DNA of 64,000 bases, taken from NCBI GenBank assembly GCA_039621445.1, contig CP154954.1, positions 30,260,395-30,324,394 on the forward strand. The letters are read 5' to 3'. Both the position numbers and the translations under genes were made by a program. Shown here in pieces: positions 1 through 11,279 of the stretch (its first letter is position 1; each line of letters starts with the position of its first letter). Below the pieces are notes generated by a model, which saw only the letters and a program-made list of their open reading frames with translations, had not been told where the DNA came from and did not search any database. Origin of the DNA: Euglena gracilis. Taxonomy: Eukaryota > Euglenida > Euglenophyceae > Euglenales.

Positions 1-214
1 CCAGACCCTGCGCAGCAGATAGACCAGTTTGATTTGGTGCTTCTTCGGGTCACGGTTCAGCTTCTCACAGACCAACGCCAACAAGTCCCGGTACAGGACG
101 TCAGGGGGTAGGGAGAGGCGGCGGCGCGTCGTGCGGCTCTGCCGCACATAGTTGACGAAGAAGGTGAGGTCCTCCAGCGTCTTGCGGGCCGGCTGGATGG
201 GGTCCCGGCTGGAC
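1..214 (-). CDS. SIN1/AVO1-like TORC2 subunit, exon with Ras-binding-like region (partial at window edge)
   Basis: Most 3' exon visible of the minus-strand SIN1-like gene. The acceptor is CCTCCAG at 215-217 and the exon begins with one base that completes the split codon left by the 1816-1922 exon. The frame is open to base 1. It encodes a linker and then FFVNYVRQSRTTRRRLSL, PPDVLYRDLLALVCEKLN and DPKKHQIKLVYLL, which looks like the beta-beta-alpha start of a ubiquitin-fold Ras-binding domain. In known SIN1 proteins an RBD follows the CRIM domain and a PH domain comes after that. The PH domain would lie outside the window. SIN1 is a core subunit that recruits substrates to TOR complex 2. The identity rests on exon order and motif resemblance, not on a database search. 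Confidence 0.7.
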
Positions 215-1815
215 CTGGAGGACCGAGGGAAATGAAGCGTTGCGGGATTTGAAAATGGTCGACCGGTTCTCTGGTTTCTGGTTTGAGGCAGCAAACGTTT
301 TCGAAAAGGAAACCACTGGACAAGTGCAGAGCCACTGGTCAAGGAAGGTGCCGGAGAAAAGTGCTTGGATATTCAGCTCCAGAATAATGGAAAGAGTTTG
401 CATAACTGCAGGATGGAGCAAAGCTGCAGAAAATAAAGAACCAGTATGAAAGGTTTCAGGTTCCCTCGCCGAAAGCCATGGGAATTCTCAGCCAATTGTT
501 TGAGGTGAAAATCCCCCCCAAAAAACCCTGGTCGATGAAAAAGTTGCAAGCCCAGGGCATGGCCGTGGCTGTGACACAGAACGGCAATCCTGGCAAATCC
601 TGCACAAGGCTTTTTTGACTGTGTTCCACCTTGGACAGATTGTCCCAAAATTTCCTGTCTGGTTTTGAGGAGGGAACAGGGGTTTGTTTAAGACTGGGGG
701 GGAGGGGGGTTCCCCACCCACCCATCCCCTGGGGGCCGGCCCCCGGGGGGGGGGGGGTGTCCCGGGGGACCTACTCTCGTTTTCCCGAAAATGGCAAAAA
801 ATCGCGAAAATGCTAAAAATAGCGGCGCCTTCGGCGCCAAAAGGTATATCCCCGGGGGTCCCCCAGGGGGGGGGGGGGCTCGGCTAGACCCACCCACCCT
901 AACCTTACCCCCCCAGGGTCCAAGACGAAAAAAAAATCCCCTGGATCTGAAGTCCAAATGAGAGCCGGTTGCCCCAGACCTGGGGGGGGGGGCTGCCGGC
1001 CTGCGCGGCTACGGGTCCCTCCTGGGGGGGGAGGGGTGCTCATGGCCATTCTCGACCCTTTTTCCTCAAAACTATCAGTCGGGCCTGGGCTGGCCCCAAC
1101 TTTATTTCAGCAGAGGGCAGAGGGGCGTCACACATTGGCTGGGCTGGACCCAGAGGAAGAGTTCCTCAGGCTAAAAAAAAAATGGCCCTGCTTCCGACTC
1201 CCCCCCCCCTAGGGGGATCACTTCCACTCTTCCACTCAATCACTTTTTTTCAGAAAGCCAGTCAGTCATTTTGGCTCCCTGGGATCATGCTTGTGCTTAC
1301 CGACCGGGGGGGGGGGTGCCTGCCCCTGGCAGGCACACCCGGGGGGGGGGGACCCAGAAAATTTTCATTGAAAATGGCCTTTTCCGGGCCCCTGGCGCCT
1401 TCGGCCGGGGTTTTGGGGGGGGGGGGTGCCTGCCTGCCCCTGCCCGTCCCTGGCGCCGAAGGCGCCAGGGACGGGCAGGGGCAGGCAGGCACCCCCCCAA
1501 AAACCTACCCCCCCCCGGGGGTCGGATTGGGTGCTATGTGGTGCCTGCCCCTAGCACCCCCCGCCCCGTGGGGTGGGCACCCGACTAAGCACAGGCCTGC
1601 CTGGGATCCAGTAAAAAAAATTCGACTACAAATGTGAGAAATATATATAAATAAACAAATAAATAATACGGTGCCTTCGGCGGCGAGTCACTTCGGTGGT
1701 TTATCGCCGACCACCCCCCTCTTGGGGGAGGGGGTTTGGATCAAAACCAGTCAGGCACCCCTCCCCTGGGGCAGGGGGTCGACCAGAGACTACTACAAGG
1801 TCCGGGGGCGGACAC

Positions 1816-1922
1816 CCGCTCTCGCTGCCGTCGCTGCAGCACATGACCAGCGTGTCCAGGCGGTTGACCTTGGAGTTCCAGTCCAGCGCCGGGACGTCCT
1901 CCTCGATGGTCCCGGTGTCATC
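1816..1922 (-). CDS. SIN1-like gene, CRIM-end exon
   Basis: The acceptor is TTGCTGCAG and the donor is GTGTCC. The exon reads DDTGTIEEDVPALDWNSKV and then NRLDTLVMCCSDGSES. It starts in phase 0, directly after the preceding exon's ...FYRLRVAE, giving RVAE-DDTGTIEEDVPALD. This matches the signature of SIN1 family CRIM domains, where an acidic DDG.x.x.DFP.LD.N block follows a beta strand ending in AE. It ends with two bases of a codon that the next exon completes. The exact phase agreement across three exons is the strongest reason to treat them as one gene. Confidence 0.78.
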
Positions 1923-2680
1923 CTGCAGCAAGGCGGGCACCGGCGCAGGTTGGAATACCGCCATGGCAAGACGTGGTGGAACGGCGCGCGCCAGCGAAAC
2001 ACCGCTCACATGTGACCTCCACCTCCAACACAAAGTAACGGAGAGAAAATGGTTCCGGGCCGGTGGGGAGGGGCTCTGTTTCGGGTGGCAAAGCGCAAAA
2101 GGGATCTGAAAAGGGGGAGGAAACCCCACAAATTTATGCAATCCAGTGAAAATTCCAGATTCAAGCAACCCCTGAAATTGAGGCAAAAGGAAGGGGCAAA
2201 TATAGGAAATACGAAAGCGAAGCGTAAACAAACAAATAAACGCTGAATTTCTGCGGAAACCGGTTGAGGCTGCATGCGTGCATTTTCGCTCTGAAAAAAA
2301 GGCCTCGTCCTTCAATTGGACAAGGATAGACTTTTCTCTGTTGACTATGTGGTCCGAATTTAAGCAACCCCTCATCAGGTACGATGAAACCCAAGTTTCA
2401 GCAACCCCGAAATTTAAACAACCCCTTGAGCGGGCTGAAACATGCGTTGTTTAAATTGTTGGGGGGTGGGGGGTCACGTGACAGTGACCATCGCTGGCCA
2501 CCGTCTGCTTCTGTACAGCGAGTCCTTTTTAATCCACCCCCCCCCATACTCTGATTTTTATCATGGCAGGTCACTACCTGCATTCTCCTTTTCAACGGAC
2601 ATATTCAAACTTGGAAAGGCGGCCGTCAAGGGGGGTTTCAGCCAACAAAATCCGGCCAACCCATTCGCCGCGCCGCACAC

Positions 2681-2884
2681 CTCCGCCACCCGCAGCCGGT
2701 AGAAGTTGGGGTTGGTGTGGAAGAACAGCCGCTGCTCCGGCGCCACGTTCGCCTGCTCGCCCTGCAGCTGCTGCAGCGCGAGCACGATGACGTCCGGCGC
2801 CCGCGCCGTCTCCGGCACCGCGACGTGCAGCTTGTGGAGCAGCGGGCTGCCGTCGCCCGGGGCGGTGCAGGGGACGAACACCCG
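2681..2884 (-). CDS. SIN1-like gene, CRIM core exon
   Basis: The exon encodes RVFVPCTAPGDGSPLLHKLH, VAVPETARAPDVIVLALQQL and EQRLFFHTNPNFYRLRVAE. The donor GTGTGC follows a GAG codon. The acceptor is taken as GTGGCAG at 2885-2887. A start slightly further upstream (…FPVPPWQ) is also open. The pattern VxVPETAxxxDVIxxALQxL resembles the central part of the CRIM domain, where the substrate-recruiting ubiquitin-like fold lies. Base composition is strongly GC-rich with G/C at third positions, unlike the surrounding intron. The reading frame is unbroken for 68 codons. Confidence 0.75.
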
Positions 2885-3227
2885 CTGCCACGGCGGCACG
2901 GGAAAGCTCGGGGGTTGGGTCACAGAGTTCACTTATGAGTGACGGCCCAGGGGAAACTTGTGACCCGGGGCCAAACCCACCCGCCTGCTTCTTTTGAAGA
3001 TTCACACATGACCCCCCCCCCCCCCCCCCCCCGAAGGGGTCGACCCACACGCCCACCAAACAACCAAAATGAGCTGAAAACTTTGGGGGGAAATCGACTG
3101 GGCCAGACTGACCTTTGGCGCAGCCCACACCAGAGCAGCGCCCCCCACTCTCGAAACCACACCAACCTGAACCGGGTCGGACCCCCCCCCACCAGATGGG
3201 GGCGGGATGGGGTCTGGCCGCCCAGAC

Positions 3228-3341
3228 GGTTTCCGGGGTCCCATTTCGCCCTGTCCGCAGCTGCTGCATCCGCACGCGGTACGTCAGGCACTGGGCGAGG
3301 GCCTCCGTGATGCCCCCGACACACGAGTCTCCGACAGGGCA
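3228..3341 (-). CDS. SIN1-like gene, exon upstream of CRIM core
   Basis: A 38-codon open exon reads CPVGDSCVGGITEALAQC and then LTYRVRMQQLRTGRNGTPET. The acceptor is AGCAACAG and the donor is GTCTGG. It begins and ends in phase 0, matching the neighbouring exons (4412-4465 ends in phase 0 and 2681-2884 starts in phase 0). No domain is recognised in this piece. Assignment to the gene comes from strand, phase, spacing and GC-rich composition. The donor is weak, so the 3' boundary could shift by a few bases. Confidence 0.55.
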
Positions 3342-3799
3342 CTGTTGCTTTGGCCCTGAACAGGCGCATGTAAGACCAAGGGGGGAGGGAGGGGGTCCTA
3401 CCAACCCACCCAGCCCAGCGAGGGACCTCCCAAGGGACCCCCCCAAAAAATGGGCTGTAAAAGTGCATTTATTTCCCAAAAAAAATCAGGCAGTTTGAGC
3501 CGAAACCCATCCGCAGGTCTACTTCCCGGACCCCCCCCTCCCGGGGGGAGTGGGGGTCCGGCCCCAGACCCACCCACCCCAGGCAGCAGGTGGGGGTCGG
3601 AACCCCCCATCCGGTCCAGGAGGGGGGTACCTTCATTTGCGGTCCTCAAACACCCATCCAAATTCTTTCAGTATTTGCAGAATTTTATGACAGCCATATG
3701 CGTGTGTCCCGTGCGCACAAATCCGACGGGACACACTGGAACACCTACCCCGGGGATCTTAACGGGAACCTCCAATCAGGTTCCAGTTTGAGGGACATA

Positions 3800-4395
3800 T
3801 GACCGCGGTCTGGGTGACCGGTTTTCTGGGAGACCGATTTGCCGGGCCGAAAAAGTTGGACCCCCCCAAACGGCCAAAAGTGCCATTTTGGGTACTTTTA
3901 GGGCAAAAACTTGTCAAAAATGCAAAAAAAATCTCGGCACAAGGTGCCTGAAGAAAAATGTTTGTCCTTTTAGGGGTCCCGGGTTCCCCGCCCGGGGGGT
4001 CGGTCCAGACCCCCCTGGCAGGTGGGGGGCGGGGTCGAACCATACAATTTTTTTCCAACCCCCCCCCGGGTCACTTCCACTCTCCCAAAAACCAGCCAGT
4101 CACTTTTTCTTTCTGGAAAACCAGTCAGTCACTGTCAAAACTTGACGAAAAGCACAAAAAAGGCCAATTTTTTCCCAGTGCCTTCGGTTACTTCAATGGT
4201 TTTTTGCAGACCCCCTCCAGGGGGAGGGAGTCCGAAAACCAGTCAGTCACTCTGAAAAAAAAAAAACAGTCGCCCACCCCCCGGGGGGAGGGTCAGCCAG
4301 TGACTGAACGATTGCATGGGCCGAACCCCCCCTCCGGCCAGGAGGGGGGGCACCCCCCACCTAAACCCCGTGCGCCCTCCTTATGTCGAAGCCTG
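3800..4395. repeat. Degenerate hAT-like element remnant, with a CAATTG-family element inside
   Basis: The interior from the CGGTCTGGGTGACCG block, through GTGCCATTTTGGG and the GGCACAAGGTGCC hairpin, to GTCGGTCCAGACCCCCCTGG parallels the better preserved copy at 19759-20152. The right end, CTTATGTCGAAGCCTG at 4380-4395, is a worn version of the CCTTATATCGAACCCTG terminus. The left end was not found. A second repeat with many CCAGTCAGTCAC motifs interrupts it (about 4045-4320). The right end lies only 15 bases inside the intron from the donor of the 4412-4465 exon. Confidence 0.5.
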
Positions 4396-4411
4396 ATGTT
4401 GGCGCAGTGAC

Positions 4412-4465
4412 CTGGGCGTCTATGCTGGGAGGTAGCTCCTTCTCGAAAGTCAGGTCCTCCTCCTC
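4412..4465 (-). CDS. SIN1-like gene, 18-codon micro-exon
   Basis: This exon is too short to show in a simple ORF scan. The acceptor is an excellent GCTCCCACAG and the donor is CAG/GTCACT. It encodes EEEDLTFEKELPPSIDAQ, exactly 18 codons, in phase 0 at both ends, which fits the exons on either side. The acidic composition is typical of linkers before the CRIM domain. The downstream intron starts with about 15 bases of unique sequence and then the end of a hAT-like repeat. Confidence 0.55.
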
Positions 4466-4539
4466 CTGTGGGAGCAATAAAACACGTGGTACAAATTCTT
4501 GCTGCGAAGGAAAACTTGTGGCAGAGTCATTTTAAAAAA

Positions 4540-4860
4540 AAACAACGACGACGACGACGACGACGACAACAACAACAACAACAACAACAGCAACAACAAC
4601 AACAACAAAAGGAGTAATCACAATGATAATGATGATGATGATGGTGATGATAATGATAATGAAATGATAATGATGATGATCATGATGATGATGATGATGA
4701 CGACGACGACGACGATGATGATGATGATGATGATGACGACGACGACGACGACGACTACAGCGACGACGACGACGACGACGATGGCGACGACGACGACGAC
4801 GACGATGATGGCGACGACGACGACGACGACAACAACAACAACAACAACAACAACAACTAA
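4540..4860. repeat. GAC/GAT/AAC trinucleotide microsatellite
   Basis: About 320 bases of mixed trinucleotide repeats: GAC, then AAC, then GAT, GAC, and back to AAC. It reads through as poly-Asp/Asn/Thr or poly-Val/Ile on all frames. These open frames are a consequence of the repeat and not evidence of a gene. It lies in the intron upstream of the 18-codon SIN1-like exon. Confidence 0.95.
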
Positions 4861-4869
4861 TGGTAATAA

Positions 4870-5560
4870 GAAACAAAAAAGCAAATTGAGAAAAGATGCA
4901 AACAGGATCAGGACGGTCCCTAACCTAAAATTCCTGCCCCAATACGCTTCAACTGAAAAATAAGGATTTTTGACATGCAGGCGTCACTCTTCGTCCACTC
5001 CGCAATGGGAAGTGCCCCCTACGGTGGCAAATAACCTTAATGCTTAGGTTGACAGACTGGCAAGTAATGCATGATTTGCCCTGCTCTGGAAATATCTGGG
5101 CTTGCAGCAGGGGTTTCCTTAAGGATTCCCTTTGGGAGGATTCCAGGCCATACAATTGCTTACCGACCCGGGGGGGGGGGTATGGATTAGTTTGCATGAG
5201 GCTGACACTGTGTCTACAGCAACAATGTGTTTCCACCAAGGCCAACGGAGTTGTCTTGTTCAAGAAGGGAGGTGGCATAGAGCTGGACAATGGGTCAGGC
5301 ACAATTGAGGGGGCTGAGGATCACTAAAGATTGGAACCAATCTCCTTAAACCCTGTGAAACCATTTTCCAGGTACATTCAGTGCTTAAACACAGTGTCCT
5401 GGATTAGGTTCTGTCATTGGTATGTGAAGGTGCCCCCAAATACCTGGTGTGGGGGGTGGGAGTGATGTGCCAGAATCAAATTGTTGAATGCACCTGGGAT
5501 TATGGGCGGCAGTGGAATCCGATAAACACTTCACACAAAAGTTGGAATGAAGCGGAAACC
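4870..5560. other. Intron sequence, no gene recognised
   Basis: The only recognisable item is a CAATTGCTTACCGACCC motif followed by a G-run at about 5152-5180. This is the end motif of the repeat family seen whole at 46951-47263. No convincing exon was found on either strand. Confidence 0.5.
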
Positions 5561-5564
5561 AGTT

Positions 5565-8035
5565 TCGTCAGGGAGGAAGCGGAATCCCGCTTCCTCCCTG
5601 TGTGGGAAGATTTTGCGCTTTCTCTTTGGAAAGTGGTCCCCTGCTACCCACTGGTGGTAGAGACAGCAGAAATGGGACGTGCAGAGACTGATTAGGCTGC
5701 CTGTGTGTCTCCGTGAGCCTTCTGGGAGTACGGTGAGTGTGCAGTTCACCAAGTCATGTGCGGCTGAGAGTCGTCGGTGGGCCTTGAGGACAAAGACAGC
5801 TCTCCGGAGCCCCTCTCCTGACCAGTAGGCGGAGGTGGGCCATGAACATGGCCTGGGAGGAACAAACGGACGAAACCTCACGGATAAGACCCACCTGCCT
5901 GCGCTTTCGCCAGGGAAGAAAGGACTTGAGAGGGGGTATGGGACACAATTCCACATAGCTGGATATTTTTGGAGGGATTTGCATTGTATCTCAAGTTGAA
6001 AGGGGGCCTGTTTAATGGGGAAATGGCCCAGATTTTTCGCAAAGTCCTATCCGGACCATTTGGGCATGTTCTACGACTCAAGAAGATGCAGGTTCCATCA
6101 CAGCACAAGCTAAGCCTTTGTCCACTCACCAACACCCGAAACTCCATCACATACGGCCTAGGTTGAATTGTGTATGTGCCAGATGAAGGCTGCGGGCTCC
6201 GACTTCATCTCCCCCTTGTTTTCGTGCTCCTTCAGACCACTCAGGCCTTCGAAGTCATGGCCGCGAAAAATTAAAATCGTCCGGAGGAAGCGTGATTCCG
6301 CTTCCTCCTGGCCACTATGAAAATTTCAGGGGGTTTCTGCTGTATGCATTCTCCGAACCAGCGCCTACCCTTCATTTCCGCTGATTGACGTCAAATAAGG
6401 AAGCGGTTTTTGGCAACAATCGCTTCCTCTTCTCTTCTCTGTCCTCGTGAGGCCCCGTTTGGGTCATTTTGGGTTTCGGTGCCTCGGAGTGCAGTAGAAC
6501 TGGGCAGTGACGAAGCGGTTTTTCGCTTCATTTGAAAATTTTGTGCACTTTTTGCCGATTTCGGCTTGCACTCAAAAATTCATACCCCTTTTCGCTCATT
6601 TCAGTCTGCTATAGAGGTTCGTTACTCCAAGCCAAAACTCCGGCAGAAATGGCCCAAATACAGCCTCTTCCAAGAAAAGCTAAAAATTTTGGGGGTTCGG
6701 ACGAAGCGTTTTTCCGCTTCCTCCTCTTCCACTTTCCACAAACAGTCCAAAATTTTTGGGCAATTTTCGCCGCCTAAGTTTGCCCCTTTTTTTCATGTTT
6801 TGGGTCAAATTTCCTTTAAATTCCTGAGTGGCCGACCTCCCCGGGAGGGGAGGGGTAGTGACTGACTGGTTTCCCGAAAAGAAGTGACTGACTGGTTTCT
6901 CGAAAAATGGAGTGACCCCCTCCCCCCCCGGGTCGGTAAAAAAATTGTGTGCCCCCACCAGGCCTTCCCATTCTGCCCTGCCTGGAACAGGCAATTGCTT
7001 AAGCACTGACCGACCCCCCCCCCCGGGGGTGGGTGACTGGCCTACAGTGACCCCCCTAACTAAAGTGGAGTATGTGCCTGGCGGGCGCTTGGTGACCGGC
7101 GTCGTAAACAAGGTAAGTCCCGCCAGGCTCCGGCCACCTCCACGCACACAGACAAAAAGTGCCAGAGGCGAGCAACAGCGCCAGGCCAGAAGAAGGGATA
7201 AAAGGCACCAAAAAAACAGCCACAGTGCACACAGGGGGTGGGTGACTGGTTTTTTCAGAGTGACTGACTGGTTTTTGGCCCGGACCCCACCTGGCAACTT
7301 TCCCTCTCAAAGGAGCCTCAAAACACGGCATCCAGCAACTCACAGCAAAACAGCCCACTCAAAGTCATCACCAACATCCCTGTATTGAAGCCTTTTTGCC
7401 TTGGTTTCCCAATCAGTTCCATGTAAACACACCACCCATCCGCTCTCAGAACCATCCGAGATGGCACCACCACAATCAGCCTGAGTCCAGGCACATTTCA
7501 AGCACAATTCAGGCAGCCACCATTAAGCCGCTGGAGACCTCTCGTGAAGCCATAACTGACCCAGGGGTTGGACAACAGTGGATGGGCACTGAAGTCGTCA
7601 CCAATATCAGTCCCCAATATAAGTGGTATAGGGCGAGAACAGCCATCGCCGAACCTGCTCCCCACATGCAACTACTTTGTCTGGCCCACCCATAGGAAGC
7701 GGAAACACGCTTCCCCTGCCTTGTGCTTTCCAGCAGATGATTGCTGTTATAAGGCTTCTTTTTGTGACAATTTTTTTAATGTGGTTAAGACTTTGGATGA
7801 TGTCTTATGTTGATGAGGTTGATGCCAGTCTTAAAGGTGCCTACTTCTTGTGATATGCAATGGAGGAAGCGGAAAACTGCTTCCCTATAAAAAGTTTCAC
7901 AGGAAGCGGTAATCCGCTTCCGCTGATGTCAAAATTCAAAAAATATGTACACTTTTAGCTACTTCAAAAAGTTCAGGGGGAAGCGTTTTTTCACTTCCCC
8001 CCAAAAAGGAAGCAGATTCCCGCTTCCCCTCCTAC
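5565..8035. repeat. Cluster of GGAAGCG…CGCTTCC hairpins
   Basis: About ten short imperfect palindromes built on GGAAGCG / CGCTTCC with 4-14 base loops occur near 5568, 6281, 6398, 6508, 6698, 7694, 7863, 7901, 7976 and 8007. Some stems are extended to GAGGAAGCGG and some are degraded. They are scattered in otherwise unremarkable intron DNA and were not noticed elsewhere in the window. Function is unknown. Confidence 0.75.
6838..7290. repeat. GTGACTGACTGGTTT / CAATTGCTTA-type repeat segment
   Basis: Contains several GTGACTGACTGGTTT units, a GGCAATTGCTTAAGCACTGACCGACCCC block at about 6990 and G/C-run palindromes. The same blocks occur at 3.9-4.3, 8.2, 46.95-47.26 and 62.8-63.1 kb. Ends and target duplications could not be fixed here. 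Confidence 0.6.
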
Positions 8036-8469
8036 ACCATTAAAAAACCTCCAAAACTTTCAAGTCAACTCTGGCACCCAAAAATTTTGGGGGGTTTATT
8101 TGTTGCTATTTTCGGGTTGATTTCCAATGCGCCCAGTCAATTTTTTTTCATGGGCAATTTACGCCGCCTAAGCCAAATAGGGGGTCCGGGCCAAAAACCA
8201 GTCAGTCACTCTGAAAAAAACCAGTCAACCACCTCCCCCCCCCCGGGGGGGTCGACCAGTGACTAAATGATTGACTGGTGGGGGGGTCGACCCCCACCCG
8301 GGAGGTGGGGGGGTGACCCCCCACCCACCACAGATTTTCACCAATTCAGGGAAAACGGGGATTTTAGCCGGGGAAAATTTTTGAAAATTATTTTGAAAAA
8401 TGAACCCCAAATACATGATTTTTTGATGGAAACCCACATTTTTTCCCAAAAAAATCTCAAATTTTAGGG

Positions 8470-8578
8470 TTGAAAATTATTATTACTATTTAGAAAATTA
8501 TTATTACTATTACTATTACTATTATTATTATTACTATTACTATTTATTTATTATTTATTACTATTATTATTACTTTTT
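8470..8578. repeat. ATT/ACT trinucleotide microsatellite
   Basis: An array of ATT with interspersed ACT and ATTT units, about 100 bases. Confidence 0.9.
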
Positions 8579-10240
8579 AGGAGGGGGGTCAAAAAATGCA
8601 GGTCAAGAAAATGGGACCAAATCTTGGAACATTCGAATTTTACTGAGAGTTTTTATTTTTGGAAATCTTTGGATTTTTGGTGGCATTTTTCGCTTCAATA
8701 ACCTCTCAAAATCAAAATTTTGAGCAATGTTGAAATTTTGGAAGGTGTGAAAAAAATGGGGTTTAGGGGGGTTTTTGGGGGGACCCCCTATACGGGTCCC
8801 AAAATAGGTCAAAAATACACCTAGCGCCGAAGGCGCCGGGAAAATTTTTTGGGATCCAAAAATTGGTGTTACCGGAAATACGGGAAGAGGTGGTGGGGGG
8901 GGGGGTCGACCCACCCACCATGCAGGGGGGGGGGGGGGGTCGACCCCCCAAAATCCAAAAATGGATCCAAAAAAAGATCGCCCAAATCCAACTGGTAGTC
9001 AACGAGCCTTGGAGGCAGGCCCCGACGAGGACAGGTCAGCGAGTACGGGATCAGAGGACAATGAGGGGGGATATAGCATTTTCGGCCCACTTGCCGAAAA
9101 AAATATTTTTCCAAATATTTGTCCGCAATCCTCGGGAAATATGTCGTACTTCAACAAATATGGAAAATGTAAAAAAAGGAACAGATCAGCGGGTCCAAGG
9201 GTAGGAGACCGGTTCCTATGTCCACTTGGCAGGTGTTGAAAAACACCAGTGGTGTAGGGGCCTTTCTGTTATTGGGGGGGGGGAGCGGTCCTTGAGGGGC
9301 CGGTCCTCTCCTTTAAAAAAAAATACCATCCCTTACGGACCGCCCTGAACAGGATAGCAAGGATCGTGCTCTGGCAAGGCTGCAGCGTGCCTGGTCGGAG
9401 CCTGCCTCCAGTGCGTCACCATCTGGGTCATTGTTAGGGGACTGCTGGAGCGACGTCTCAGAGAACGTCGCGGAAGAATCCAAATCTTCGGCAGCCCTCC
9501 TCCTTTTCTGCCTTCAACACCCTTCGGCATGAGGCCGATTGCACCCCACCCCCATCCCCCCCCCCCCGAACGTTGGGACACACGATGGCTCTTGGCGCAG
9601 TGAACCCGTCAAGTATTTAGGTTCTTTGCTGACTGAGGCTCCAAAAAATCATCATTTTCAGGCTTCCCAAAAACAGAAAAATTTTCCTTCGGCGCTTTGT
9701 GCCACGTGTAAACTGGTCTAAATCAAGGTTCCACTTGATTCTTGGTCTGATCTCATTCTTGTGCCTAAAACTGCAGTCAGGAATATTTGAGGGAAGTTTT
9801 CAACCGTCTCCAAGCCAACGGGCTCCATTTGGAGTTGCATGCCAATGTATTTTTAGCACTTTGCATGTATTTATGAGAGAAGAAATGGTGAAAAATCCAA
9901 TCTAAGACTCTCAGACTCTCACGTTGTCCTTTAGAGAACCTGAACAGTGTCTTCCTTCCTTGGCCTTGGAGCGCAGGATCTTTTTCACTTGAAAACATCA
10001 AATTTGAAAGTATGGAAACCCCAGGAAAATAAAAAAAATCCGAAACATCAAAATATGCAAACCCAGAAATCAAAAAAGCGCACAATAATGCATAAAAATG
10101 TGCAAAAATGCACGCAAAATCCACGCTTTACAACGCTCGAAAAAAAAGCAGGGTTTGGGGGGAAATTAAAAAAAAATGTGATAATGCATTGTGCGGATCA
10201 TCGGCAAGGCATCCATGCATTGGTTCCCTGCAACCCAAAC
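8579..10240. other. Intron with dispersed repeats, no exon recognised
   Basis: 8600-8960 parallels 62000-62470 in reverse: GGACCCCCTATACGGGTCCC, the GCGCCGAAGGCGCC hairpin, and GTCGACCCACCCACC with a G-run. 9640-9770 shares CATTTTCAGG-TTCCCAAAAACA and the CTTCGGCGCTT-GCC block with 11430-11500 and 57160-57230. No supported coding exon was found. Confidence 0.5.
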
Positions 10241-10247
10241 GGGACAC

Positions 10248-10440
10248 CGAGGGTCGTTTCGCCCTCTTGTGCGATGGCAGCCGCCCATCGGCAGCGGCGG
10301 GCTGGCGGTCGGAGGTCAGGCAGCGGGCCTGCAGCATCCCCGCCAGGTCGTGCTCCAGCGGGGGGCTGAACGAGGAGGGCAGCTCCACCTGCCGCCCATG
10401 GAGCGTGATGGGCCGGGCCCGGGGCGCGACGCATGGGGAA
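10248..10440 (-). CDS. SIN1-like gene, exon with basic segment
   Basis: The acceptor is CCCCCATCCAG and the donor is TCG/GTGTCC. It opens with one base that completes a codon begun by the 10760-10844 exon, and closes in phase 0. It encodes SPCVAPRARPITLHGRQV, ELPSSFSPPLEHDLAGML and then QARCLTSD, ending in GRLPSHKRAKRPS. The frame stays open for 64 codons in very GC-rich sequence that stands out from the A-rich flanks. No domain is recognised. The basic tail could be a localisation signal, which is inference only. Confidence 0.6.
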
Positions 10441-10759
10441 CTGGATGGGGGAGGTAGAACAGCGGGAAATTGGAAAATCGCACAGAAAGCAAAAAAAAAA
10501 ATCCATTAGATTAAAACAAATGATAATTCTGTAAAATAAATGTTTAATAATATATTTATGGAACAAAACCAACATTAAAAAAACACAAAACGAAATGAAA
10601 TATAAAATTTGATAAAAGATTTAACATTAATCAAAACACATATATATTTTAAGTTCAATATGAAATATTCTTTTCATGATAAATACTATCCGTTTTGTTC
10701 ATATTTGCAGCCTGCTTGGATCTGGCGTGAGAGAGACAGCCTCCTCGGTGCGGTAAACC

Positions 10760-10844
10760 CCGGCCGGGCCGCGTAGGTCGGCAGCCGCACATCAAACTTC
10801 CCGTCGCCGAAGTGGGGCAGCAGGTGGAGGTCCATCGGGCAGCC
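10760..10844 (-). CDS. SIN1-like gene, candidate exon (possible start ATG)
   Basis: Reads GCPMDLHLLPHFGDGKFDV and then RLPTYAARPG, with the donor CCGGG/GTTTAC. It ends two bases into a codon, which is exactly what the next exon (10248-10440) requires. The 5' border is less certain. An in-frame TGA lies just upstream, so the exon either begins after CGTGAG or the Met in the peptide is the start codon. GC-rich codon use matches the neighbours. Confidence 0.5.
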
Positions 10845-11279
10845 CTCACGTCATGGTGGCCCTGGCTGCCTCGCACACACAAGGTGGCTGGCACATGTGG
10901 CAAGGTCTGAGGAAGGCGTTCGGGGAGTGCCGAGTGCCAGCTGGCGGGAAGCGCACCAGGGCACTCCGTGTCTTGATTTGCCCATAATGGCGATTGGGAG
11001 CGGTCGACGACTCGAACAGATTCCCAATGGGACAGACGTGGCCGAGGTAACAGCGAAATGGGCAGCGCTGTCTTGACACGTTGAATCTTGAGCTTCTTGC
11101 GCCTGACAGAGAGCGCTGGTTGCACAGTGCGGGGTACATTGTTCTGTAGCATCTCCCATTCGGGGCAAACTCCACAAGTTTCCCAAAGATGTGAGGAGCG
11201 CCCGCACATTCCAGTCCGTAAACTTTTCTGATCATCACAGGCACCAAAAAACTGGGTTCCAAACCAAAAAAAAGTTATA

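Noticed and set aside
4499-4963. Poly-Asp/Asn/Thr open frames
   Set aside because: Trinucleotide microsatellite; open on all frames by composition.
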